64,000 nt of DNA from Panonychus citri (GCF_014898815.1 NW_026515546.1:3667001-3731000); one strand, 5' to 3'. Positions 28,177 through 40,623 are shown, counted from the first letter of the stretch. Numbers and translations: made by a program. The notes: generated by a model from the sequence alone, not told the origin.

Positions 28177-29587
28177 TTAAGATTAACCTTAACTTATGGT
28201 TGTCATCTGATTACCATCTCATTTTTTTGGTGAGATAATAGTGTAAGTAAAAAATGAATGGTTGACGATATAAAATTGTCTCACCTTTTTTTTGCATTGA
28301 AACTCATGAGCTGTCTCATTGACGATGATAATGATTTGGTCTGTTGGGTCAAGGGCAATTTTCCAGTAAGAAAATAAAAGTAGGAGGTTAATTCACTTAT
28401 GGGACATTTAGCTTCCATCATGATAGTGTATCTATCCTTTCCCACCCTCTTTTGTGTCAATATCTATGTGAGATCCACCCGGTACCTCGTCTCTTGCTGG
28501 GCAAGTTATGTACAGATCCATTGTTACCCATCACCCTCTTCTTAATACCTTAGGTTATGAAATTTTTTTCTCTGTAAATTTTTTACCATCAATATGTTAC
28601 CTTTGTTGTTGAATTTTTTTTCTCACTTCTTTGATTTTATATTGAATTTGATTGACTCTATTATGCTATTGATTGTATATTAATAGTAAATGCATTTCTC
28701 ACAATTAACTCTGTTTAACTTTGACAGTTAATTTCTTCCTCTCTCTCTCTCTCTCTCTCTTTATGATGATGATATTAGCAACAATCAGTGAACAAAAATT
28801 GCAACAATTTAGCTCAATCAAGTTTAAATCACTGGTTAAGGTCATTTGTCTATGTGAGTGTGTGAGTAATCATATCAATCATTTAATATTTATCATGACA
28901 ATCAAGAAAACAAAAATCAAATAACGTGATCAACTAATCAAACTTTATTTGTTTGCAATCAAACCTCATATCGTCTTATCATTAGATTGAATTATGATTG
29001 TTTGATAATTGTTTTTAATTGTTGAGATATCTAATTATAACAATGACTGAAAGATTTAGATCTATTAATAAATTGTTATGATTAATAATTTGGGTGCTCA
29101 TTATTTTCACCATTTTAAGTTAAAATGCTAAGGTGCTATTCTTAACCCTTATTATTATATTACATTAAGAGTTATCTCTTATTTTGATATAATAATTTCA
29201 TTATTAACCTCAGATCCATCATTTGTTTACCTGGAAAGAAAAAAAAAATTAAAAAGACAAGTTGATTGAAGAAACGTGCAAATAAACATTTCTACCTGTA
29301 CTTTTGTTTGGTGTTACCTGTGTAACCTTGTTTAGGTTCAAGTGATTATCAAATTTTATCATTGGTAAGATGAGGATAAAGATGATTATCTGAGTTTTCT
29401 AGGTTGGGTGATGAGGATGATTAAGCTTTTTTTTGTTCATCTTCTTCAAGGGAAAGAGACTTAATCACAACAGAATCAAATCAAATATAAGAAAAAAAAA
29501 TTACCTGAGATGAAGATGGTGATTGAAGAGATGAGGATAAGGATGAGAATGGAAGATAAGTGAATGATCCAGATGGAGAAGAGATGA

Positions 29588-29590
<3 letters not shown>

Positions 29591-29624
<34 letters not shown>
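29591..29624. repeat. (CT)n microsatellite, 34 bp
   Basis: Perfect CT dinucleotide run. Confidence 0.95.
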
Positions 29625-29627
<3 letters not shown>

Positions 29628-32600
29628 TTATTTCATCGTTTTCTTTTGATGCTTTTTACTTTGATTGTAATGATTAGTTACCCTGAGGGTCAAACTTTAT
29701 TGATCCAAAGAGTTAATTTAATTAATCTGATCTCTTATGGTTTAGATGAAAATTCAATTGATTAACATGAAACTTGAATCTCATCTTTGGTTACTATTAG
29801 CGATGAATATAAATTAGATTGACAGAAAAGATAAAAATTGGTCAGTGTTGGATTTAATTAACAACTTTTCTTTCAGTTAAAGAGACAAAAATCTTCGAGA
29901 TTATTACAATTAAACTAGAGAGAGAGATTAGTGATTAACCCGGAAATTGAATTCATCCAATGAATCATGATAAGCTTATATTTATAAATATAAAGAAAAA
30001 TTGTCAAAAAGCTACCATGTGAATCATTGAATTGGACATGATAAAATGTCATGATCAACTGATTAGTGAGAAAATTGAATAATTAAGAGAAAAAGTTACT
30101 TTCATCCTCTCCTACAAATCTCAAAGATTTAGGATTATGTTAATCACTTGAATATGAGTGAATTTCATTCGGGTAACTCATAATCTTAATCATTGTTAGT
30201 TAATTCAACTAATCAGAAATAGTAAAGTTAATATCATATCTTTTTGATTGAGTCTTGACAGGAGGTTTTATCATCCGCATCATTTTCAGGATTAAATATT
30301 GATCAGTAGAATGATATAAACCACAAATGAATAAATGAAAACGGAAACAGATAAAAAAATTATAAGTAGTCAGAAAAAAAAACCTAATCTCATGTAACCT
30401 AAACCCCAATGAAAAAAACCTGATGCCCTGGAGCTAAATGATAACATTGATATTGAATTTTAGATTTTTAATCATAATCATAATCATAATAGAGAGAAAA
30501 TCTCGTTTCTCCTAATCTTAATTGTCGATCATCATAATTTCTTGAGATGAGGATGAAAATGAAATAAAAATTTTCATAATCACGAAAGATTAAAGTTGAA
30601 TATGTAAAATAATTGTTATCCTTTTTGGATTAGGTAAGAGAAAAGTTTACTTTCCTCTTGATATAATTAATCTCAACCACAGGTAAAAGATTAAAGTTAA
30701 TTCCTGACAATTTACAAAAGGAAATCAAAAAGTTTTAAATTGATATTAAATAAGATATATGATTAATAACTAGTTTCGATTGTGATGATTAGATAATTAC
30801 TTTACATTTGATTATCTTTTTTCCTTCTGATCATCTATGGATTAACTGATAATCTTATTGATAATCTCAACACTAAGATTGATGTATTATCATAATCAGA
30901 GGGAAAAGATTAATAGAAAAAGATTAATGAAAATTAGATGAGAAACAATTTGTTCCAATTGACGATATTTCACAGTTTAAATCATCCTAGAGTAGGTGGT
31001 CAGTTTACCTGAAGATGACCAAGTGAATTTTCATCAAATGTTCAGAACGCATCAATAGCCTTAGGCTATTGGAAAATTGGAAAAGAAAATTTTCTTTTTC
31101 TCTTTTTCTTTTTCTTTCGCAATACAAATTCACCTTTACCTGTGATATTATCCATTTGAAGGTAACAAATGATAATAATCAAAAAGTTTAAACTGTAAAC
31201 AGAGAATTAAATTACAATCAACACAATAATCATCATTAATTAATTGTAGTAAGTAAGAAACCTTCTGGATAAGATTAACTATCTACAATTAAAGTTTCAT
31301 AATCAACAGATTAATTTGTTAATCTTTGGGAAAAAAGTTCCTCAATTCTAAAAGGTAACCTTTGATTTCTATTAGTTTCAAATTGTTTCTGTTTGTTTAT
31401 CAACATTAATTCATCTGATAATCAAAATGCTGATGATGATTACAATTTTTTCTTCTCTTTACTATCATCATCATCATCATTATCTTCCTCATCATTCTCA
31501 TTTTCATCTTCTTCATCTTCTTCTTTTTCTTCATTTGCAATCGATTTCTATCTGATAACCATTAAGATTGATGAGTTTCTACTTTTCTCTTATTTTCTTT
31601 GAATACTCATGACTCTTTTTCAACATCTTCTTCATCTTCATCTTCCTCTTTCATGCAATTTTCTTCTTAACACTTCTCTCTCTCTCTCTCTCTCTCTCTC
31701 TTCATCTTCTTTCTGATTTTACCTTTTTTCTACTCTCATTTTCTTCTCATGATTTTAAGGAGAAAACACTTTGCTTTTATATATTCATTCATCTTCCATC
31801 CATTGCATTTGTATATATTGCATGATAATGAAGACAGAATAAGATGATGATGATGATGATGAAAAATCCTTAAGACAAGATCCTCTTTCTTTTCTTTCTT
31901 TCTTCACCACTGGAAGATAAATGCCCAGGTATGTTTACTTTTTATACTTTGAGTTCCTCTTTTTTTTATCAAACTTTTGATTTCCATTGATGTTGATTTT
32001 ATAACTATGATGATAATGATTCTGTTAATGATGATGATCACCTTAAGGATGATGAAGTTGTTGTTGATAACTTTGTAATGTTTATCTTGAGCCTACTCAT
32101 TGTCATTGAATCTAATTAATCATTGATTGTTGATTTTTTCTTTGCCTCTTGTTTAATTCACACTGTGAATCCATTCATTCAATAGTTAGTTAATCAGTTT
32201 GTTGAATATTATTAATACCATTCAATTTGATAAACTCAGACTGATTAAATCAAACGAATTCAAATTGAATCAACAAACTTGTTTACCTTGCACTTTTACC
32301 TGTTAATCAATAAATTATTTCAATTGAAATGATTAACCTTGATTATTGAAACTATTTGATTTTCAATTTATTTCAAATATTAAATTTGTTGCCTTTTAAA
32401 TTAATTCAACCAGTTATCACAATTAAGCTTTAATATTCATAATAAAATTATTGTTAATCCATAATTATTATCACAATAATCTGATCATTGATAATCTCAC
32501 AAGTAATCAATTGAATAAATAATAATAATAAAATAAGCTTCACTTGACCTGACATGAAATAATTAGCAAACAGAAAATCAATGATAATAATCAATAAATT

Positions 32601-32892
32601 AAAATTGATTTTAATCTTGTCAAACAATTAATCTGATTGTGCAAAGACTTCAGGTTGTTGAGTAAAATTAAATTAACTATATAACCCAATTAGTTTTATT
32701 TTTTGGTTACATTAATGGTTAACAAGTAACAATCAAGTTAGATTGTTAAATCAAAAGCCTTACCTGTGTTGATAAACATCATAAACATTAAAGGTTTGGC
32801 TGACCAATGGTCAATTGAAAAGGATTGGTCAAGCTTAATCTTGATACATCATCTTCAACATTTAATATCTTCAATCTTCAACACCTTAAGAA

Positions 32893-32895
<3 letters not shown>

Positions 32896-32932
<37 letters not shown>
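32896..32932. repeat. (AG)n microsatellite, 37 bp
   Basis: Perfect AG dinucleotide run following GAAGATG. Confidence 0.95.
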
Positions 32933-32934
<2 letters not shown>

Positions 32935-35900
32935 AAAGATGAGATAAAAAAGCTTATCATCATAATCACCATCCATCTATCTCTTGACCATCAGAAAGGA
33001 AAAAAACTGACCATAGAAAAGGCAGAAAGTAATATAAGAAGCAAAGATATTACCAAAGACTGAGAGAAAAAAATCCCATAGAAAAACAGAAGCCAAAGGT
33101 AATCTATTGCGATGAGATATTAACCATTATCCATGAAAAAAAGGATGACCGATGGTCAAGCAGAGGGAAAAGAAGCAAAAAGTTGTCCATCTTCATCATA
33201 AGCTTATCATAAGATATATATAATATCATACATCCATACATACCCTGTATAATAGTACATGTTGCTAATCCCTTTTCTTTATCTTTGCCTATGAAAATAA
33301 AAGATGAAAATATCTTAATACCAAGAAGATATTGTTAAAAATTTGACCATCATATGGGTTTTACTTATCCTCATCTTTGACCATCGCTAATGATATCAAA
33401 TATTATGTGTCAAAATTGGTTAAACACATAACAATGTACAAGGAATCATATGTTTCCAAATGTAAATGTTGATTGACAGTTGAATGTTTAACTAGGAAAA
33501 TTGTAATTCTCTGTGTGGATTGTAATTGTATCAATGTTGATTTTTTTTTCTTTTTCCATTGTTATCACAATTTATTAAGGTTATCATATGTTGCATTTGA
33601 TGATGATGTTAATTGTTATTGAAACAAATTGAAGATTTAAAGTGATCATTGATTGTTAACATTTTAATCATAAGTTTTGCCTAATTGTTTCCTTTCATCG
33701 TCAGTTATTATTATTTGGGTTATTTCATTGACAGATATTAATCTGGTTGTGATTATCTTGATTGTCTCTGGGTGTTATCCTTGTTGTATTATTGTGAAAT
33801 GTTGATCATCTTCTTGATGAAATTTTCTAAATCTTTCTAATCGAAAATTTTTTTTCCTCTTCCTTCATCTTCTTCATCAAGATCTAGTTTATTCTATTCT
33901 AGTGACGTTTATTTCTTTTCATCTTTTTTATGCTTCTTTTGTTAGAGAAGAGGATGATTATTCCATGGTGGTGGTGGGGATGGAGAGGGAGATGAGAAGG
34001 ATAGAGAGAAGTTATCAGAATTTAAAGTTGCTCTTAGATCATCTTCTTAAAATCCATAGTAAGAATGACAAGATGAGGATAAAGGAAATAGAGAAGAAAG
34101 AGAAAAAGAAAGCAAATGTAATATCGATAATAGCGAGGAAAAAAGGTCAATGAAAGAAAGAGTATGATAAAAGATGAGGATGAAAATGATGATGAAGATG
34201 AAGATGATGCTATTTTCGTGAGCATTGGCAAAGAGTTTTTTATTTCTCATTTTGAGTTCTAACCTTTTGTTGTGTATATATATAAATATACTTTGACTTA
34301 TTGATAATCATAAAAACTTTATCACAATAGAGTGAAAATAACAATAATAATAAGAAAAATACTGACCAATGGAAACCAAACTGACCAGTGATTTTGTGTT
34401 CAACAATCAAAAGCAAAAGCAAAAGAAAAAAGTTTTTTTCTGGAGACCAGTGACATCTAACGGTTGGTTTAAGAGTTTTTCTTGATTAAAATTAATCAAA
34501 ATCTAATTCTAATTCTTGAAGATGATTGAGATTGAATTTGCCATGCCCAGTGGTCAATTTTCTAATTCTTATTACTATTAGATCAATATCCAATCGTTAA
34601 ATGCGTTAATTGTTTCAGTTGATTGGTAGTTAATTGTATAATCCTTAAAGAAATGAGAAGAAAAAAATTCACAATCAACTAAGCAAATGGTTAACCAATT
34701 AATTGAAAATTATCCTTGATCACGGACATTGTTTAATAATAGATTTTAATACATAATTAAGTTGCTTAATTGTTACCCATTAACTATCATCATTATGATA
34801 AAATGTAAATGAAGGCTGGTAATTAAAAATGGTGATCATGATCATCATTGTTTATTGTTAATCAATATAATCAAACTATTATATACACTTTAGGTTTATT
34901 AGAATTAGCTGATTGTTACCAGAATCAAATTATAATTAAAACATTAGTTGAGTTTGAATTTTATAATACAATTATGCTTTAAACTTGAATCAACTGTTCA
35001 AAGTAACAACAACAATTAACTGGATGCAATTAACCAGGGGAAAAAAATCTCAAATAGATTAAATTTACTTTGTATTAACCAAAGCAGAGATTAATAATAA
35101 TAATTGTAATCACTTGAAAAATTAATAAAACAATTTAAATCATCTGTGTATGTGTACTAATTGAATTGCTTTAGTAACTGTTTACATTATATGAAACTAA
35201 ATCAATCATGATTAGTTGATTGTTATGATTAACAATGGACACACTTGATTATGAGCAAGAAAAAAAAGGTTATCATTATTTATATAAAAGATATTTAATC
35301 CAAAGGATTAGTTTATCAAGCTTTACTCTCAATTGATATTGATAATGTAAATTATTATTATCCATTGTCCAGTTACAGTTTTCACACAGTTGACGATGAT
35401 GATGATGATGATAGATGAAGACAAGATGAGAGAGTGAGAGTGAGTGAAAGAATGATAAAGGATGATGATTGTTGATATAATCGTATTAAGGTTTAGTCTA
35501 TAATGATTATTGGCTTTTTTATCCAAAAAAGGATAATCTGTCCTCTCTAATCTTCCTCATCTTCAATCAAATCCGAGAAAAATTTTCCAAACTAACTGTA
35601 AGCTCGGTGATAAAAGAGGAGGATGAGGATGAAGATGATATAGTTTAAGCGTCAATTTTGGGATGAAAAGGAGGAATAAGAGGAGGAGGATTGGTAGGAG
35701 TGGATGAGGATGAAATTGTCGTTGTGGACTCTTTTTTTACCATAGAAATTGACACAGATAAAGTTCAATATTGATGGATAATTTTTCAGATGTGATTCAA
35801 TTGAGGGTAAACCCATTGGGTTAGAGGTTGGGAGTTGACTCTCTTATGATGAAAAAAGATGATATATCATTTCAGGATGATAATGATAATATACTAAGAG

Positions 35901-36670
35901 TGTGGCAAGATAAAAAAGCAATCTAGTAGAGATGATAAATATTAGGTTAGTCTTTGATTTATATTTTTTACATTTGCAGTTAGACAATCAAAATTAACGG
36001 TTTAAAAATTTATCCACCTCCTAGTTGATCATTATTACCTTGTTTTTATGTGTAACCATCAAAAATTTAGACAATACCAAGTTTACAGTGTAGATTGTTA
36101 CATGTTGTTGATGATAATGGTAATCAATCGAATTGTGGAGCGGACTAAACTTGATTGAGATATTGATGAAATGTTTAATTAAGGTAAAAATTTTGCTACT
36201 TCTGTTCAAGTTTGTGGTCAATTTCGTCCTTTTTATTAACTTAATTCACTGTGACATTTATCATTGCTAGTTACTTGTGCTCTATTGTTGAATAAGGTTG
36301 TTGATAATGATGTTGATCGAATGATTAAATTGATGTGGGAGTGATTTCCAGTTGATAGTAATTGCAGCAAAAAGTTACTTTTTTCACGAACGGTCAATGA
36401 TAAAACTTTATCCAATATCGATCCATTTGTCTTCCTGTTTGATTATAAAGATAAATATTGAATTCAATGGACACATGATCAATGGTCAGAATTTATGGGA
36501 TAAGGAGTATTCTACAGACCTACAAAAGTCAACCGTATTATGCCTTACTCAACCTCATCTTTTCAAAAACGCAAAAAAGTCACCTTTACTTGTTTTGTTG
36601 GCTCTTGGTCAATAAATTGTTATTTCATTTTCATTGGTATTTTGTTTTTTTCTATCAGATATATCGCTAC

Positions 36671-37035
36671 ACTTGATTGTATTGTTAAAGTTTAGCTACA
36701 TGGAAACTATGAAGATCAATTTAACTCTTATTGAAAATCGACTAGCGGCCTTCATTTCCTGATTATAAATGTAGCAGAATCTGCTAAGCAGATACAAATA
36801 ACCAAAACGCATCGTATCTTGTTATTGTAATGTAATATCTTTCTTTAAATATTTGTACAGGGCGTTTTGTATCCACTACGGCTATTTTATTGAATATCTC
36901 GAAAACCAAAGATCATAGCAAGTTCTTATTTGACCAGTGGCTTTATTAAATCTGAAGAGCTACAAATCCTGTTTTGAGATGATGACTCCTGGAATTCAGA
37001 ATTGTAATAATAAGAAAGATAAACATCATTTATGA
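36671..37035 (+). repeat. Direct repeat A, copy 1
   Basis: A stretch of about 365 bp starting ACTTGATTGTATTGTT is repeated in the same orientation at 38270-38661. Shared landmarks in the same order include TTTAGCTACATGGAAACTAT, AACCAAAACGCATCGTATCT, CCAAAGATCATAGCAAGTTC and GAAAGATAAACATCATTTAT. The copies differ by scattered substitutions and indels. No terminal inverted repeats or coding capacity seen. It marks the left edge of the repeat island. Confidence 0.85.
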
Positions 37036-37253
37036 CAGTTAAAATTCGATAAACAACAGATCTTTCGAACTGGTAGCTTGTTTCACAGAAAGTTTAGCTA
37101 CACAATACCAAATGGACAGATTTGTCATCTGCTAGATTATGGAACCTCCAGCACGACTAAATTGTCATAAATCCATTTCAACTTATAGACCAATTAATGA
37201 AACAGAAGTGCAAGCATGGTATGCTTCAAGTTGCGGTACGGTAAGGTACGCTT

Positions 37254-37600
37254 CAAGCAGACAAAAAACAAAGATAAAAAGTTTTAAATTTAGTAAAAAC
37301 TAATATAGATTAAAATTCAGGTCAATAAGTCTGGACAAAGTGAAAGAAAACAACTCTATTTATAAGTCAAACATGCCAATGTGACCTGTGTCGAAAAAAT
37401 TCAATCTACTTTGATTGAATCTATATAAACCCAACCTAGTAAGTGTTTATAAGAATTTTATTCAAATATACCAATGTGACCTGTGTCTAAAAAAATCAAT
37501 GTACTTTTATTTTATATTCTGAAGAAGCCTAACTCAGTTAATATTCATAAAAATATTAGTCAAATATACCAGTTTAACCTGTACCTAAAAATTTAAATAC
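37254..37600 (+). repeat. Satellite-like monomers, left array 1
   Basis: Tandem monomers of about 95-98 bp (starts near 37376, 37471, 37569) share the core AATGTGACCTGTGTC and a downstream CCTAACCTAGTTAATATT-like stretch. The segment before them (AGCAGACAAAAAACAAAG, then GGACAAAGTGAAAG and AACTCTATTTATA) recurs at 54248 on the other side of the LTR cluster. Confidence 0.8.
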
Positions 37601-38061
37601 AGGGCTATTCCCCTTCATTTTCAACAGATTTTTAGTTATAAGTCCGGAACCAGTGAGTTTAAAAAAATCAAACCTCGTACAAATATCTATCGGGATTGAA
37701 GGATTACATAAAAAAATTTCAAGGTCATTGAGGTCATTTGACGATCTAGAGGTCATTTGAAAGGTTTTTTTAGTAAAGAAGAACAAAAAATTATCCCATC
37801 TTTGAAGTTTTGATTTCGATGTCAGTTCGAATAACGGAGATCTGTCAATTTGAATGAAAAAAGCAGTGTTTTTTAGTACGGCATGAATCTATTTGTGTTT
37901 TTTGATCTGAAGAGACTAGGCTGAGCTTAATCAAGCAGACAAAAAAAAGAAAAAAGTTAATATAAAGTTCGTTTAAAAAGTACAAACTAATACAGGTTAA
38001 GATTTGGGTTAACGTTATTTGCGATTTCATCACAACTAAAGCAGTTAAAACAGCTGAATAG
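37601..38061. other. Repeat-island spacer
   Basis: No gene seen. A further diverged copy of the AGCAGACAAAAA segment lies near 37935. The two ORFs here (37574-37786 and 37845-38087, minus) show no recognisable domain. Confidence 0.5.
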
Positions 38062-38269
38062 CCCTGTCTATATCTCATTTTGCCCATAGCAATGTGATCT
38101 GTGTAGAAAAAGAATTTATTTGTTATTTTTGATCTGGAGAGACCTAACCTATTATATATCTATATTAATAAAAATAAATTTTTTGCTCATTCCAATGTAA
38201 CCTGTGTCTAAATGAGAATTTATTTGAGTTTACTAATCTGCAGAGACCTAACCTATTATATATCTATAT
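38062..38269 (+). repeat. Satellite-like monomers, left array 2
   Basis: Two further monomers (AATGTGATCTGTG near 38091, AATGTAACCTGTGTC near 38195), each followed by GAGACCTAACCTATTATAT. Spacing is about 104 bp, slightly longer than in array 1. Same orientation as the arrays at 54.3 and 55.0 kb. Confidence 0.75.
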
Positions 38270-38661
38270 ACTTGATTGTATTGTTGCAGTTTAGCTACAT
38301 GGAAACTATGAGGATCTATGAAGATCAATTTAACTCTTATTGAAAATCAACTAGTAGTCTTTATTTCCTGCATATAAATGTAGCAGATACAAATAACCAA
38401 AACGCATCGTATCTTGTTATTTTGATGTTTCTTTCTTTAAATATTTTGAAAGTCGTTTTTTATCCACTACAGCTATTTTATTGAATATTTCGAGAACCAA
38501 AGATCATAGCAAGTTCATATTTGACCAGTGGCTTAAGTAAATCTGTAGCGCTATCCAAAGTCTATGTTTCAAGATCATTCAAGGTCACTGCTGAACAAAA
38601 GCTCCTGATAACCCCTGGAATTCAGGAAGGTCACAATAAGAAAGATAAACATCATTTATGA
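38270..38661 (+). repeat. Direct repeat A, copy 2
   Basis: Second copy of the repeat at 36671, about 1.6 kb downstream and in the same orientation. It carries an extra internal stretch (AAGTCTATGTTTCAAGATC and following) absent from copy 1. Together with the monomers between them, the two copies look like a larger duplicated unit. Confidence 0.85.
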
Positions 38662-38736
38662 ACATTCGTTGTTCTGAATTAAAACTTTCAGTGCACATCA
38701 CAATAAAGCAACAAGTTTTTCTTGATAGAAACAGTA

Positions 38737-38839
38737 ATATAATATTTGGCGTAAAAGGTACTCAAGCTAGCTCAAAAGAACCTCTATTCAAAAATTACTA
38801 GATCAAGCTCATCGTTAAAATAACACATTTCAATGTCAT
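38737..38839 (+). repeat. Dispersed repeat B, left copy
   Basis: About 100 bp including GGTACTCAAGCTAGCTCAAA and GAACCTCTATTCAAAAATTA, repeated almost identically at 54703-54802 in the same orientation. The copies now lie 16 kb apart because the LTR elements sit between them. Confidence 0.85.
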
Positions 38840-39133
38840 TATAAGTCAATTTTTCTTATTCAAATTGTTTTTTCTGAATCAAGTTAAATTTTACCTTCAT
38901 CATTTCTGGATCTGCTTAAAGTCTTGTATAACATTGAACAGTCTTAGGATAACAAAAGAATAAGATAAGAATCTATCCAAATTATTTCTAAAACATTTGA
39001 CCTTGACCTTGAGTGAAAGTCAATTTAGTAACTTTGTTATTTTTCGATTTATCATCAATTTTCATTTCAAAGAAAATGGGTTCGCTATGTGACAGACTCA
39101 GCGGAGTCTTTTTGGTAAATACGGTTCCACATA

Positions 39134-39432
39134 TCAACAATTCGTCGCGTTTATGACAATTTGTTGACCCTTGGTCAAGTTACAAGACCTAGTGGAGGAT
39201 CTCAAAGATTAGTAACTACCCAAAGGGAAATAAGATCAGTCCGGAAGCAGTGAATTCTGCAACAACTGATGGTCAACCATCAAGTACACGGCAAATCGCT
39301 CGTGAAGTCGGCTTCAGTCATGTGTCAGCTCAGAGAATATTGAGAAGGAACTTGAATTACAGGGAACAAAACAAGCTATTAAATTATTCAGGACAGTTAG
39401 ATAAATGGCAAATAGTAATGTATTTACTTTAG
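39134..39432 (+). pseudogene. Broken helix-turn-helix transposase fragment
   Basis: Two adjacent plus-strand frames together look like the N-terminal DNA-binding region of a Tc1/mariner-type (IS630 superfamily) transposase. The first frame (39134-39253) includes STIRRVYDNLLTLG and RPSGGSQRL, then meets TGA. The next frame (from 39250) continues with a typical second helix-turn-helix, RQIAREVGFSHVSAQRIL. The frames overlap by a few bases, so one small indel separates them. No catalytic DDE/D core follows; the frame ends at 39432. The family call rests on the HTH pattern only; other HTH transposases remain possible. Confidence 0.55.
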
Positions 39433-39576
39433 GGATTTGTCCACCTCGCGTTCTTGGTTCATTGTTCCTGGAGTTGATAGAAGTAATCCGATTAAAATGC
39501 ATTTTTCACTTCTCTAGAACGAAAAGTTTGTGTGCAATCAAGCACAACTATTAAATAAGTCATAACGTTTGGGCCC

Positions 39577-39985
39577 TGACACTTATTTGTGGAACTATCA
39601 CGGTGTGATAGGATGATATTATGATAATCCTATGTTATAATTTAACTATATTCGCGCATATAAATAACATGTATATTCGACAAAAAGTACTTGTATCAAA
39701 CAACGTAAATATGCAATCTCAATTATTATCTAATCTCCCTCGAGAAATTAAAAAAAAATGAGCGAAAAATAAAATGCAGGTACATATAAGAGGGTTATAT
39801 ATGGCTAGGGTGTAGAATAGAGTTTATGGGTGAATTTGATATGGATTATTATTATTATTAGTTATTAAATCAATAATTTAGTAATTTAGTAATAGACCTT
39901 CTAACATGCAAAGGTCATCACTAACATATCATTAATTCAGACAACATATTAATCAGCCACATGACCAATCAATAATTTCGTTACA
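39577..39985 (-). mobile_element. LTR-like segment, old element
   Basis: On the minus strand this starts TGTAACGAAATTATTGATTG and can be read to an AAGTGTCA end, giving a TG...CA segment of about 409 bp. Just upstream on that strand lies a polypurine tract (39986-40000), the arrangement of a 3' LTR. The TAACGAAATTATTGATT start is shared with the LTR-like segment at 53882-54225, but the rest does not visibly match, so the two are not a simple LTR pair. The left boundary is a guess based on TG/CA ends. Confidence 0.4.
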
Positions 39986-40000
39986 TTACCCCCGTCCTCC
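39986..40000 (-). other. Polypurine tract before 3' LTR-like segment
   Basis: Minus strand GGAGGACGGGGGTAA runs directly into TGTAACG. A G-rich purine tract touching the LTR is the plus-strand primer site of LTR retroelements. It is the only such tract seen next to this LTR-like segment. Confidence 0.5.
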
Positions 40001-40095
40001 AGACGAAAGGTCTCTCTTTCGTAACAATAATCGGTAAATCGATAAGCACAATATTTGCATAAAACAAGCACAAAGAATGCGATAAAACACCAATA

Positions 40096-40273
40096 CAGTC
40101 ATACCTCTCTTAAGTTATAACTCTCTTAAGTTACAAAACAGAGCCATCTCTTGTCGAAAGAGGAGCAACTCGTAGCATAAATAGAATTAAAATTTTTAAT
40201 TTAATTCTAAATTCGACTGCTGCCACCTAGCGAATTTGTGACTCGTCCTTATAACTTAAGAGAGGTAAGACTG
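40096..40273. mobile_element. MITE, 178 bp, TA target duplication
   Basis: Terminal inverted repeats of about 24 bp: the left end starts CAGTCATACCTCTCTTAAGT and the right end is its complement with one mismatch (CAGTCTTACCTC). TA flanks both ends (40094-40095, 40274-40275). An internal repeat of CTCTCTTAAGTTA follows the left end. Too short to encode anything. CAGT ends with a TA duplication fit the pogo/Tigger branch of Tc1/mariner elements. It sits 7 bp outside the stop codon of the coding remnant at 40281. Confidence 0.8.
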
Positions 40274-40280
40274 TACAATA

Positions 40281-40623
40281 TTATTCATACTTAATATTAA
40301 CCTTTACATATTCAGAGTTACAATAAACTTGATTATGTTCAGAAATTATAAACTGAAGAACATCTTCAGGTACATCAAATTTAATTACATTAAATAAAGC
40401 AGCAAATTCTAATAAACACTCACGAGCTTTTTCCAAAATTTTCGCTTGTTGATCGAATTTACTGTTGATTTCGTCTTCAACAACGAAAATAAGCGTATTT
40501 CATCAGAAATTGATTACATTTTATCCTACCTTTGATCTTTTCCTTGACCGATTTAGGAGCAGGTCGTTTCAGTGTTTCAACGTCAATATTTGATCGATGG
40601 CAATCCCTACCACCTTGACGAAG
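40281..40623 (-). pseudogene. Unrecognised minus-strand coding remnant, possible intron
   Basis: A minus-strand frame of normal protein complexity runs 40474-40281 to TAA: about 64 residues starting DEINSKFDQQAKILEKAREC and ending in a Lys-Tyr-Glu tail. Upstream, 40623-40530 encodes about 31 residues including NIDVETLKRPAPKSVKEKIK. Joining them needs removal of 55 bp (40529-40475) with GT and AG ends and a moderate pyrimidine stretch. Without splicing the frame meets TGA near the acceptor. Upstream of 40623 are stops, so the start is lost or in another exon. The strand and place fit the 3' part of the old LTR element, but a captured host exon is equally possible. No domain recognised. Confidence 0.4.

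Larger units (their letters stand above)
28177..36668. other. Non-coding low-complexity DNA
   Basis: No supportable gene. CT runs at 28740-28760, 29591-29624 and 31675-31701; AG run at 32896-32932; a short GC-richer patch at 28440-28530; a hairpin at 31053-31071 (CAATAGCC, TTA, GGCTATTG). ORFs at 31.4 and 34.0 kb are Ser/Phe runs from TTC/TCA repeats. Confidence 0.65.

Noticed and set aside
37376..37600. CRISPR-like array
   Set aside because: Monomers are about 97 bp and vary along their whole length; there are no short identical repeats with unique spacers, and the DNA is eukaryotic.
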